This document shows, piece after piece, positions 1-6,797 of a stretch of 7,860 bases of DNA (position 1 is the stretch's first letter; each line of letters begins with the position of its first letter). The notes beneath the pieces are model-generated. The model saw only the letters and a list, made by a program, of their open reading frames with translations. It had not been told where the DNA came from and ran no database searches. A program made the position numbers and the translations under genes. Source of the stretch: Bacteroidaceae bacterium (GTDB lineage: Bacteria; Bacteroidota; Bacteroidia; Bacteroidales; Bacteroidaceae); the NCBI GenBank assembly GCA_028707655.1, contig JAQWAN010000088.1, positions 1 through 7,860 of the forward strand, written 5' to 3'.

Positions 1-1187
1 AGGTCTACTATGCCATGGGAAAGAAGGACAAGGCGATAGAAGAGTTAAAACAGTTGACCCAAGAATATCCTACTGATGAGCGTTATTGGGCCTTTTTAGG
101 CAATTTATACTTATCCGTTGGCGAGAACAAACAGGCAAAAGCAATGATCGATAAGGCCATGGAGCTAGAGCCTCGCATGCCTGCCGCCGAATTGATGCTG
201 CTACATTACTACGAAAATACAAATCAATCAAGTCGCAAAGATAGTATGCGCATGGCAGTGATTGGTAATGAAGGTGTTACCTCCGACGATAAAGTGAATC
301 TTCTACGCGAAGCAATTGTGCTCAGTGAACAGACCGACAAAGACAGCACAAAAGTGGTATCGCTCTTTCAGCAATCTGTGGAGCTGAACAAGAAAGATGC
401 CAATATGTTGATGCTCTATATTCAATATTTACTCTCTAAAAAGATGAATGAGCAATCTATACCCGTGGTACAGCAGTTAATAGCGGTTGACCCCGAAAAT
501 ATGCCTGCTCGTTTGCAGTTATTATCCAATGCACTCACCCAGAAAGATTACAAAACAGTAGTAGGTGTTTGTCAAGATGCACTGCTCTATCTACCCGGTA
601 AATTTCAGTTCTATTATTATCAAGGTGTAGGTTATTATCTACTCAAGGAATACGACCAGGCACTGGCCATTTTAGAAAAGGCCACTAAAGTAGAGTTTGG
701 AAAGGATACAAGCAGTGATGCGTTGGCAGATCTCTATAGCTTATTGGGCGATTTATATCATGAAAAAGAGCTGTTCAATAAGATGTGTACCGCTTATGAC
801 ACCGCCTTAAAATATGACCCTGATAAGATTATGACTTTGAATAATTACGCTTATTACTTATCTTTACAGCGTAAGAATCTAGATAAGGCAGAGGAGATGA
901 GTTATAAAACCATTCAGGCGGAACCTAAAAATAACACCTATCTAGATACCTATGCTTGGATTTTATTTGAGAAAAAAAGATGGGCAGAAGCTAAAGTCTA
1001 TATTGACCAAGCCATGACAAATGGTGGAGACAAAGAGGGCTCTATTGTGGAGCACTGTGGCGATATCTATTTTATGAATAATCTTAAAAAAGAGGCGCTT
1101 GACTATTGGGAAAAAGCACTTCAGTTAGGCGGTGGCTCCTCCCAGTTAAAACAGAAAGTTAATAAGAAAACCTATATTTTCCCATGA
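1..1187 (+). CDS. Tetratricopeptide-repeat protein (5' end outside window)
   Basis: The reading frame is open to the left edge. Codons before the ATG at 15 read V-Y-Y-A and complete the first helix of a TPR unit, so that Met is internal and the true start lies upstream. About 394 residues are visible. The clearest TPR units, numbered from the Met at 15, lie near residues 235-271, 272-306, 307-338 and 343-376, with more degenerate ones before. The A/G-Y-x(n)-A-x-x-x-x-x-K/A-A spacing and the 'P' after each second helix are typical. TPR arrays are protein-binding scaffolds. In Bacteroidales a long TPR protein often precedes a DUF4292 lipoprotein and an EnvC-like protein, so an envelope role is likely, but no partner can be named. 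The stop overlaps the next gene's start as ATGA at 1184-1187, indicating translational coupling. Whether the missing N-terminus has a signal peptide cannot be seen. Confidence 0.9.
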   Translation, partial: VYYAMGKKDKAIEELKQLTQEYPTDERYWAFLGNLYLSVGENKQAKAMIDKAMELEPRMPAAELMLLHYYENTNQSSRKDSMRMAVIGNEGVTSDDKVNLLREAIVLSEQTDKDSTKVVSLFQQSVELNKKDANMLMLYIQYLLSKKMNEQSIPVVQQLIAVDPENMPARLQLLSNALTQKDYKTVVGVCQDALLYLPGKFQFYYYQGVGYYLLKEYDQALAILEKATKVEFGKDTSSDALADLYSLLGDLYHEKELFNKMCTAYDTALKYDPDKIMTLNNYAYYLSLQRKNLDKAEEMSYKTIQAEPKNNTYLDTYAWILFEKKRWAEAKVYIDQAMTNGGDKEGSIVEHCGDIYFMNNLKKEALDYWEKALQLGGGSSQLKQKVNKKTYIFP

Positions 1188-1987
1188 TAAAACGATTCAT
1201 TTGTTGCTGTATTTGTATTTTGTTCGTTACTGCTTGTAAAACAAGCAGACAAGCAGAGAATGCCGATTTGCGTATTTTTAAGACGCATAAGAAGGACCTG
1301 AAAGAACTACTTGTTTTGCCAAACTACAACCAATTCTCAGCAAAAATGAAGATCGCTGTTCAGATAGGAGATAAAGATTTCTCGGGAAGAGGAACCTTTA
1401 AGATTATCAAAAACAAACAGATACAATTTTCTTTTGCACCTATCTTAGGTATTGAACTAGCTCGTTTAGAGCTAACACCCGATAGTTTACTTTTAGTAGA
1501 CCGGATACACAAGAGATATGTGAACGATTCATTCGTCACTCTATCCGACCTTCTACGAACAAAGGTCGATTTTTATCAATTACAGGCCTTATTACTCAAC
1601 ACCATTTATGTGCCTACCACCTCTCTACGTCCTAGAGATCTGCAGAAACAGGTCTCCTCTACCGATTCCCTTCTTTTGCTGAGTTATGCCGATTCAAACT
1701 ATCGGTTCTATGTCGATAATTTAGCTTTCTCTTTAAAAAAGGTAGCCATACAAAGCAATGGGAGCGCAGCACTGCTGTGGAAATATGCCGACATTCAAGG
1801 TAAACGCAATGAACGTGTCTCTACAGAAATGAGTATCTCTATTCTGCATGAGAAACGCCCCTTCTTTTGCCAGCTCTCCTTTTCTCGCCTAAATTTTAAA
1901 CAACGGGAATATAACTCTACCCATCTCTCCTCTAGTTATGAGCAGATAAAGAGTGTTGGTTTCCTGCGTAAAATGTTGGGCCTATGA
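1184..1987 (+). CDS. DUF4292 family lipoprotein
   Basis: This is a 267-residue lipoprotein. The N-terminus has a basic start (K3, R4), a short hydrophobic and unusually Cys-rich core (C7, C8, C9, C11) and a lipobox V-T-A-C with the lipidated cysteine at C18. Residues after C18 (K-T-S-R-Q) lack the acidic cluster that acts as a surface-export signal in Bacteroidota lipoproteins, so I infer it faces the periplasm. The body, from about residue 45, is rich in beta strands (for example F-S-G-R-G-T-F-K and F-S-F-A-P-I-L-G). This matches the DUF4292 family from memory and loosely resembles LolA/LolB-type half-barrels. It starts inside the previous stop (ATGA) and ends inside the next start (ATGA at 1984-1987), so the three genes should be co-expressed. 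No catalytic residues are evident. Family assignment is fairly firm; function is unknown. Confidence 0.85.
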   Translation: MIKRFICCCICILFVTACKTSRQAENADLRIFKTHKKDLKELLVLPNYNQFSAKMKIAVQIGDKDFSGRGTFKIIKNKQIQFSFAPILGIELARLELTPDSLLLVDRIHKRYVNDSFVTLSDLLRTKVDFYQLQALLLNTIYVPTTSLRPRDLQKQVSSTDSLLLLSYADSNYRFYVDNLAFSLKKVAIQSNGSAALLWKYADIQGKRNERVSTEMSISILHEKRPFFCQLSFSRLNFKQREYNSTHLSSSYEQIKSVGFLRKMLGL

Positions 1988-3234
1988 AAAGAATTGCATT
2001 TTTAGTAGTTGCTTGTTGCATCCTCTCCTTTTCTTGGGCACAATCCAATACAAAAATCAAAAAACTGGAGCAACAACGTTCCGAGATACAGCAACGCATA
2101 AAGAGTTCGGAGAAGCTTCTTCGTTCTACCAAGAAAAATGTGAATAGCCAATTCACCACCTTAAAACTGCTCAATAGTCAAATAAAACAGCGTGCCACCT
2201 ACATCCGAAAGATGCAGCGCGACCTACGCGTGGTGGACCGAGAGTGGAAAGACAACCAATATAGACTCACCCTGTTAAAACGCGATTTGCGGTTGTGTAA
2301 AAAAAGATACACCACCTCTTTGCGCTACCTCTATAAGAACCGTTCTATACAAGAAAAGATGCTCTTTATCTTCTCTGCCCAATCGTTAGCGCAGGTCTAT
2401 CGTAGGATGCGCTATATGCAACAATTTGGCGATTTCCAACGTAAACAGGGCGAAGAGATTAAGGAGAAACAGCTCCAAGTGACCAAGAAGAAGAAGGAGT
2501 TGCAGCAGATCTCTGCGTCTAAAAAAAGTCTACTTGCAGAATATAAGCAGGAGAAAAGCAAGTTGCAGAAAGAGAATGATAAAAAGAAAAAATATATCAG
2601 TCAGCTACAGAAAAAGCAGAAGGATATTAAAAAGAACCTCGAAAAGCATAAACGCACCGCAGCGCATATCAATAAAGAGATTGACCGACTTATTGAATTG
2701 GAAGTAAAAAAGAGTACAGAAAGAGCGCAAAAAGAGCAGAAAAATGTAGCGAAATCCTCTTCTACAACTACGAAAAAGAAGCCAACTAGCGGAGGTGCGC
2801 CACTACTAACGAAAAAAGACCAACAGCTATCCTCTGTGTTTGTCAAGAACAAAGGGAAATTACCCTATCCAATAACAGGCCCCTCTCTTATTGTGGGACA
2901 TTTTGGTATCTATCGGGTAGAGGGATTGCGCAATGTTAGCTTAGACAACAAGGGAATCGATATTCAAGGAGGGCCAGGTGCTTATGCACGTGCCATTTTT
3001 AATGGCGAAGTATCTGCTGTGTTTAAATATGCTGGCAGATATGTGGTGTTGATTCGTCATGGGGAGTATATCTCGGTCTATTCTAATCTCTCCTCTGTCT
3101 CTGTTAAGAAGGGTAGGAAAGTTGAAACCAAACAAAATATTGGCAAGATTTATAATAACGGCGGACAACCAATCTTGAATTTCCAATTGCGAAAGGGGAT
3201 TAAAAAGCTCGACCCAGAGCAGTGGATACAGTAA
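1984..3234 (+). CDS. EnvC-like secreted coiled-coil protein with degenerate LytM (M23) domain
   Basis: This 416-residue protein has a signal peptide (K2-R3, a hydrophobic stretch to about F16, likely cleavage after S-W-A19). Long Lys/Gln/Glu-rich coiled coils follow at about 22-115 and 140-245, then a Ser/Thr/Lys linker at about 250-275. A LytM/M23 domain starts near L-P-Y-P (293-296). Active M23 enzymes bind zinc through HxxxD and HxH motifs. Here the first His is N322 (N-K-G-I-D, Asp326 kept) and the final HxH region reads L-N-F-Q (N399). The Y-x-H-L position is Y-S-N-L (N368), and only H359 survives. The domain therefore should not cleave peptidoglycan. By analogy with E. coli EnvC it probably activates an N-acetylmuramoyl-L-alanine amidase during daughter-cell separation. 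The C-terminus (Q-L-R-K-G ... D-P-E-Q-W-I) also matches EnvC well. It is the last gene of the ATGA-coupled operon, and I see no convincing terminator after it. Confidence 0.88.
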   Translation: MKRIAFLVVACCILSFSWAQSNTKIKKLEQQRSEIQQRIKSSEKLLRSTKKNVNSQFTTLKLLNSQIKQRATYIRKMQRDLRVVDREWKDNQYRLTLLKRDLRLCKKRYTTSLRYLYKNRSIQEKMLFIFSAQSLAQVYRRMRYMQQFGDFQRKQGEEIKEKQLQVTKKKKELQQISASKKSLLAEYKQEKSKLQKENDKKKKYISQLQKKQKDIKKNLEKHKRTAAHINKEIDRLIELEVKKSTERAQKEQKNVAKSSSTTTKKKPTSGGAPLLTKKDQQLSSVFVKNKGKLPYPITGPSLIVGHFGIYRVEGLRNVSLDNKGIDIQGGPGAYARAIFNGEVSAVFKYAGRYVVLIRHGEYISVYSNLSSVSVKKGRKVETKQNIGKIYNNGGQPILNFQLRKGIKKLDPEQWIQ

Positions 3235-3372
3235 TGAAGCACAATTAGTTATTACTTCTAATGGCATATTGCACGATTTCTTTTTGCTGCTTTTATGCAT
3301 GCTTTTCTTTCGAATCGATTTCAATAGATCTAGAAATGTAACTTTAAACTACCCTTTTCAAAAAAATAATGG

Positions 3373-3380
3373 TAACTTTG
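3373..3380 (+). promoter_or_regulatory. Bacteroidota -7 promoter element upstream of the fatty-acid-CoA ligase
   Basis: TAACTTTG matches the Bacteroidota sigma-ABfr -7 consensus TAnnTTTG exactly. It lies 28 bases before the ATG at 3409, giving a predicted leader of roughly 20 bases. No good TTTG -33 box is found at the expected 19-21 base spacing, so the call rests on the -7 box. The 174-base gap behind the envelope operon supports an independent promoter. A related TAACTTTA lies 34 bases upstream at 3339-3346. Confidence 0.55.
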
Positions 3381-3408
3381 AAGCGAATTAACGCTAAAAT
3401 ATGAGGTT

Positions 3409-5214
3409 ATGACCTATTATCATTTAGCTGTATTAGTGCATGAAAGAGCCAAAAAATATGGCGATTCTCCTGCATTACACTACAGAAATTATGAAACTGG
3501 TAGATGGATACCAATTTCATGGAATAAGTTTTCTGAGACCAGTAACTTAGTTGCCAACGCATTGGTTGAATTAGGAGTCTCTGTACAAGAAAACATTGGT
3601 TTGTTTTCACAAAACAAACCTGAGGGTATATTTTTGGACTTTGGTGCTTTCGCTAATAGAGCGGTTACTGTGCCTTTGTATGCCACTAGTTCTCCTTCTC
3701 AGACCGATTATATTGTTACGGATGCGGGGATACGCTTGCTTTTTGTAGGAGAACAATTTCAGTATGATACTGCCTACTCTATTATAGCCGATTCCTCTAC
3801 ACTGAAACAAATTATTGTTTTTGACCGAACGGTTCAACTTAACCCTGCAGATAAATCGTCTATCTATTTTGAGGACTTCCTAAAATTGGGAGAGAAAAAA
3901 AAGCATCAAGCTATTGTTGACCAGCGTACGGAAGATGCTAGCTTGGACGATTTAGCAAATATACTCTATACTTCGGGTACAACTGGTGAACCAAAAGGAG
4001 TGACGCTGACACATGAAGCCTACTATCAAGCTTTTATCAATCACGATGAGCGATTAGAAAACTTTACCGACAAAGATATCTCTATGTCTTTCTTACCCAT
4101 GACACACATCTTTGAACGTGCTTGGGTGTATCTATGTATACATGTAGGTGTACAGATTTATATCAATCTTCGTCCTACTGATATTCAAAAAACAATCCGT
4201 GAGGTGCGACCTACCGTGATGTGTAGTGTGCCTCGTTTCTGGGAAAAGGTTTACGATGGTGTGCAAGATAAAATTGCATCCTCTTCTCCCTTCTTAAAAT
4301 GGTTGATGACCACTGCCATCTCTACCGGTAAGGCCTATAATGTAGACCATTTGCGTGTTGGCAAGAAACCTTCGTTGTGGTTACGTTTGAAATATGCTTT
4401 TTTTGATCGAACGGCCATTCAACTACTCAAGAAAACCCTTGGTGTAGAGCGTGGTAATCTGTTTCCTACCGCTGGTGCTGCTGTGCCAGATAAAGTATGC
4501 GAATTTGTGCATGCCGTAGGTATCGATATGTTGGTGGGTTATGGATTAACCGAGTCTACAGCCACTGTTTCTTGTACCTCTAAAAGAGGGTATACCATAG
4601 GGTCTGTTGGTCAGCTAATGCCCAATGTAGAGATTAAGATAGGTAAAGACGATGAGATATTGTTGCGTGGAAAAACCATGACAAAGGGGTATTATAAACG
4701 TCCCGAAGAGAATGCCAAGTCGATTGATAAGGAGGGGTGGTTTCATACCGGGGATACTGGTTATTTAAAGGGTACTGAGGTCTATCTACGGGAACGTATA
4801 AAAGACCTGTACAAAACCTCTAATGGCAAATATATTGCACCTCAGGCATTAGAAACGCAGTTGATAACCGAGCGTATGATTGACCAGATTTTAGTGGTGG
4901 CAGATCAACGTAAGTTTGTTTCTGCTCTAATTGTACCCGATTATAAATCGTTGATAGCTTATGCCGAGAAGTTGAACCTAACATATAGCTCCATGGAGGA
5001 GTTGTTAAAGGCTCCAGCTATTTATCAATATTTTGAGAAAAAGATAAATGCACAGCAAGCTAACCTTGCGAATTACGAGAAAATTAAACGTTTCCGACTT
5101 TTACCTGAGCCTTTTAGCTTGGAAAAAGGAGAGCTTACCAATACCATGAAGATTAAACGATCGGTTGTTTTTGCAAATTACGAACAACTTATTGACGAGA
5201 TGTATAAAGGATAG
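3409..5214 (+). CDS. AMP-dependent long-chain fatty-acid-CoA ligase (FadD/FAA1-like)
   Basis: This 601-residue ANL-superfamily enzyme activates a fatty acid with ATP to an acyl-adenylate and transfers it to CoA. All core motifs are present. The phosphate-binding loop is Y-T-S-G-T-T-G-E-P-K-G (187-197), the adenine site G-Y-G-L-T-E (377-382), the hinge-side Asp in H-T-G-D (446-449), the hinge R-I-K-D (463-466), and the C-terminal L-T-N-T-M-K with probable catalytic Lys581. The length and the K-T-S-N-G-K-Y-I-A-P-Q motif fit the FAA1-type long-chain group (COG1022) rather than acetyl-CoA synthetase. Chain-length preference cannot be read from sequence. No beta-oxidation genes are nearby, so fatty-acid salvage into lipids is as plausible as degradation. 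It appears monocistronic, between its own promoter and a strong terminator. GAGG ends only two bases before the ATG, too close to act as a normal ribosome site. The start fits the family's usual M-T-Y-Y-H-L beginning. Confidence 0.93.
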   Translation: MTYYHLAVLVHERAKKYGDSPALHYRNYETGRWIPISWNKFSETSNLVANALVELGVSVQENIGLFSQNKPEGIFLDFGAFANRAVTVPLYATSSPSQTDYIVTDAGIRLLFVGEQFQYDTAYSIIADSSTLKQIIVFDRTVQLNPADKSSIYFEDFLKLGEKKKHQAIVDQRTEDASLDDLANILYTSGTTGEPKGVTLTHEAYYQAFINHDERLENFTDKDISMSFLPMTHIFERAWVYLCIHVGVQIYINLRPTDIQKTIREVRPTVMCSVPRFWEKVYDGVQDKIASSSPFLKWLMTTAISTGKAYNVDHLRVGKKPSLWLRLKYAFFDRTAIQLLKKTLGVERGNLFPTAGAAVPDKVCEFVHAVGIDMLVGYGLTESTATVSCTSKRGYTIGSVGQLMPNVEIKIGKDDEILLRGKTMTKGYYKRPEENAKSIDKEGWFHTGDTGYLKGTEVYLRERIKDLYKTSNGKYIAPQALETQLITERMIDQILVVADQRKFVSALIVPDYKSLIAYAEKLNLTYSSMEELLKAPAIYQYFEKKINAQQANLANYEKIKRFRLLPEPFSLEKGELTNTMKIKRSVVFANYEQLIDEMYKG

Positions 5215-5233
5215 TCTATCTACTAGGCTATAT

Positions 5234-5264
5234 AAAAAGGGTGCAGTTACTGCATCCTTTTTTT
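5234..5264 (+). terminator. Intrinsic terminator after the fatty-acid-CoA ligase
   Basis: A 13-bp stem pairs 5234-5246 with 5250-5262 around a TTA loop, with one G-T wobble and no mismatches. The right arm ends in an unbroken run of seven T (5258-5264). It begins 20 bases after the ligase stop codon. The A-run in the left arm means it could also stop transcription from the other strand. This is the strongest terminator in the window. Confidence 0.92.
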
Positions 5265-5422
5265 GTGAAAAGACAGGACCCGCTTTGCTGGTTCTGTTGG
5301 AAATGTCCTCTTCTCCTTTGTTGTGATACGCTGTTTTTCGTTGTAGCTGTAGGATTGTACACTGCTATTACATGGCTGGATTGCTTCGGTAGATACACTA
5401 CATTGCTGCTGTGCACTAATCG

Positions 5423-5505
5423 GGTAGTCGCGGTGAACCACATTGGTAGTCACGGTGAACCACATTGGTAGTCACGGTGAACCGTATTGGTAGTCGTGAC
5501 TACCA
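5423..5505. repeat. 22-bp tandem repeat, three full units plus a divergent partial fourth
   Basis: Units start at 5423, 5445 and 5467, and a partial one at 5489, with exact 22-base spacing. Each full unit begins GGTAGTC, contains CGGTGAACC and ends ATT. Units 1 and 2 differ at one base (G or A at unit position 8). Unit 3 differs from unit 2 at two bases (GT for CA before the final ATT). Unit 4 keeps GGTAGTCG and then turns into its own inverted copy, TGACTACC. A small internal dyad, TCAC-G-GTGA, occurs in units 2 and 3. Because 22 is not a multiple of 3 and no frame fits a known protein, this is non-coding. There are no spacers between units, so it is not CRISPR. Confidence 0.93.
5488..5505. 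repeat. Inverted repeat closing the tandem array
   Basis: Eight-base arms TGGTAGTC (5488-5495) and GACTACCA (5498-5505) are exact reverse complements separated by GT. The left arm is the start of the 22-bp repeat unit, so the array ends in an inverted copy of itself. No T-run follows on either strand, which argues against an intrinsic terminator. It could be a protein-binding dyad or a hairpin formed in replication. It lies about 70 bases upstream of the predicted prfB -7 box. Confidence 0.75.
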
Positions 5506-5552
5506 CGAAAAATAAGAGTACCCATTATCTTTTATTTATTGCTGCAAATCTA

Positions 5553-5583
5553 TTTTTATATCCTATTCCTTTTGTTACCTTTG
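5553..5583 (+). promoter_or_regulatory. Predicted prfB promoter
   Basis: TACCTTTG at 5576-5583 matches the Bacteroidota -7 consensus TAnnTTTG. A T-run at 5553-5557 sits at the correct -33 spacing (19 bases), though it lacks the G of TTTG. Transcription would start near 5590, giving a leader of about 15 bases before the ATG at 5605. That ATG is preceded by an A-rich stretch rather than a Shine-Dalgarno site. Confidence 0.6.
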
Positions 5584-5604
5584 CCAGCAAATAGATAAAA
5601 AAAT

Positions 5605-6718
5605 ATGATTACAATTGAACAACTTAAAAATGTGAAAGAGCGCACGGATGCGCTGAGGAGGTATCTTTGACATCGACCGAAAAGTTATTGAGGTAGAAGA
5701 GGAGATGCTTCGTACGCAAGCACCCGGCTTTTGGGACAACAACAAAGCTGCTGAAGCACAGATGCGTAAGATTAAATCGCTTCAAAAATGGATAGAGGGG
5801 CATAAAGAGTTATCCCTATTGGTAGATGAGCTAACACTCTCTTTCGACTTTTATAAAGAGCAACTGGTTACAGAAGAGGAGGTGGATGCAGCGTATGCAA
5901 AAGCGTACGAAACGTTAGAGAACCTAGAGCTTAAAAATATGTTACGCCAAGAGGCAGACCAGATGAGCTGTGTACTAAAAATCAACTCTGGAGCTGGTGG
6001 TACCGAGAGCCAAGATTGGGCCTCTATGTTGATGCGTATGTATATACGCTGGATTGAATCGAATCATTACAAATATTCTATCTCCAACATTCAAGATGGC
6101 GATGAAGCGGGTATAAAGAGTGTAACGTTGCAGGTTGAGGGCGATTATGCCTATGGTTATTTGCGAGGTGAGAATGGAGTACACCGTTTGGTGCGGGTCT
6201 CTCCATTTAATGCACAGGGAAAACGAATGACCTCTTTTGCTTCGGTTTTTGTTACTCCTTTAGTAGATGAAACCATTCAGGTGGAGATTAACCCAGCTAA
6301 TATCACTTGGGATCTATTCCGTTGTGGTGGTGCTGGTGGACAGAATGTGAATAAGGTGGAAACAGGTGTACGTATTCGCTACAATTATGTAGACCCAGAT
6401 ACAGGCATAGCCGATGAAATCTTAATTGAGAACACAGAAACTCGTTCGCAGTTAGACAACCGCGAAAATGCGATGCGACTACTGCGCTCTGAACTCTATG
6501 ATAGGGAACTTCAGAAACGTATGGTGGAGCAAGCCAAGGTGGAAGCCAATAAAAAGAAAATTGAATGGGGATCTCAGATTCGAAGCTATGTTTTTGACGA
6601 CCGCCGTGTAAAAGATCATCGAACGAACTACCAATCCTCCGACGTGAATGGTGTGATGGATGGGAAAATTGATGGTTTTATTAAGGCTTATTTGATGGAA
6701 TTTTCAAATGAGGAGTAA
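5605..6718 (+). CDS. prfB: Peptide chain release factor 2 (programmed +1 frameshift)
   Basis: RF2 recognises UGA and UAA in the ribosome and triggers hydrolysis of the finished chain. The gene is in two frames. The ATG at 5605 encodes 21 residues ending R-R-Y-L, then an in-frame TGA at 5668-5670. Skipping T5668 continues as D-I-D-R-K in the frame that runs to the TAA at 6716-6718. The product is about 370 residues, normal for RF2. Numbered on the full product, the stop-codon-reading tripeptide S-P-F is at 199-201 and the catalytic G-G-Q at 244-246, in the context C-G-G-A-G-G-Q-N-V-N-K. The W-G-S-Q-I-R-S-Y-V block near the end also matches RF2. Annotation from the ATG at 5705 alone would lose 33 N-terminal residues. 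The SPF tripeptide separates it from RF1 (PxT). It has its own promoter and stands alone, with no lysS downstream. Confidence 0.96.
5656..5671 (+). promoter_or_regulatory. prfB: prfB autoregulatory +1 frameshift site
   Basis: AGGAGG at 5656-5661, three bases (TAT), then CTT-TGA-C at 5665-5671. This is nearly the E. coli element (AGGGGG-TAT-CTT-TGA-C). When RF2 is scarce the ribosome pauses at TGA. The AGGAGG pairs with the 16S rRNA 3' end and the peptidyl-tRNA slips from CUU to UUU, so decoding resumes at GAC. When RF2 is plentiful, translation ends as a 21-residue peptide. Upstream residues L-R-R-Y-L followed by D align with the E. coli L-R-G-Y-L-D junction. Confidence 0.96.
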
Positions 6719-6742
6719 AAAGATATCCTTTTTATCTTTTTT
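6717..6742 (+). terminator. Possible AT-rich terminator overlapping the prfB stop
   Basis: A 9-bp stem pairs AAAAAGATA (6717-6725) with TATCTTTTT (6733-6741) around a 7-base loop, ending in six T (6737-6742). It overlaps the TAA stop of prfB by two bases. It holds only one G-C pair, so it is weaker than the other two terminators in the window, and some read-through into the next gene is possible. Confidence 0.45.
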
Positions 6743-6774
6743 ATTGTTTTTGTTCCTATTTATTTGTAATTTTG
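6743..6774 (+). promoter_or_regulatory. Predicted promoter of the 46-residue membrane protein gene
   Basis: TAATTTTG at 6767-6774 fits the -7 consensus TAnnTTTG. ATTG at 6743-6746 lies 20 bases upstream as a near-match to the -33 TTTG. Predicted transcription starts near 6781, about 16 bases before the ATG at 6798. The surrounding DNA is very AT-rich, so a chance match is a real possibility. Confidence 0.5.
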
Positions 6775-6797
6775 ACTAACTCTTTAAATTATTAATT

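Larger units (their letters stand above)
5265..5575. other. Gene-free spacer between ligase terminator and prfB promoter
   Basis: About 310 bases separate the ligase terminator from the prfB promoter. Several open frames of 70-76 codons cross it on both strands. They overlap one another, run through the terminator or the tandem repeat, and look low in complexity and Cys/Trp/His-rich, unlike any family I know, so I do not call them. The left half (5265-5422) shows no structure that I can support. The right half holds the 22-bp tandem repeat and its palindromic end. No tRNA, riboswitch or transposon remnant is recognisable. Confidence 0.6.

Noticed and set aside
15..17. ATG at 15 as the start of the TPR protein
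   Set aside because: Upstream codons stay open to the window edge and complete a TPR helix, so this Met is internal.
3244..3258. ATTAG...CTAAT inverted repeat after the EnvC-like gene as a terminator
   Set aside because: Five A/T-rich pairs without a following T-run.
1932..3837. Minus-strand open frames of 65-127 codons opposite the envelope operon and the ligase
   Set aside because: They lie antisense to well-supported genes, have no family features, and reflect codon bias of the sense strand.
5228..5471. Three overlapping open frames of 71-76 codons in the spacer, on both strands
   Set aside because: They read through the ligase terminator or the tandem repeat, overlap one another, and resemble no known protein; they are likely by-products of repeat and T/G-rich sequence.
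5423..5505. CRISPR array
   Set aside because: Units are directly adjacent with no spacers, only three full copies are present, and no cas gene is near.
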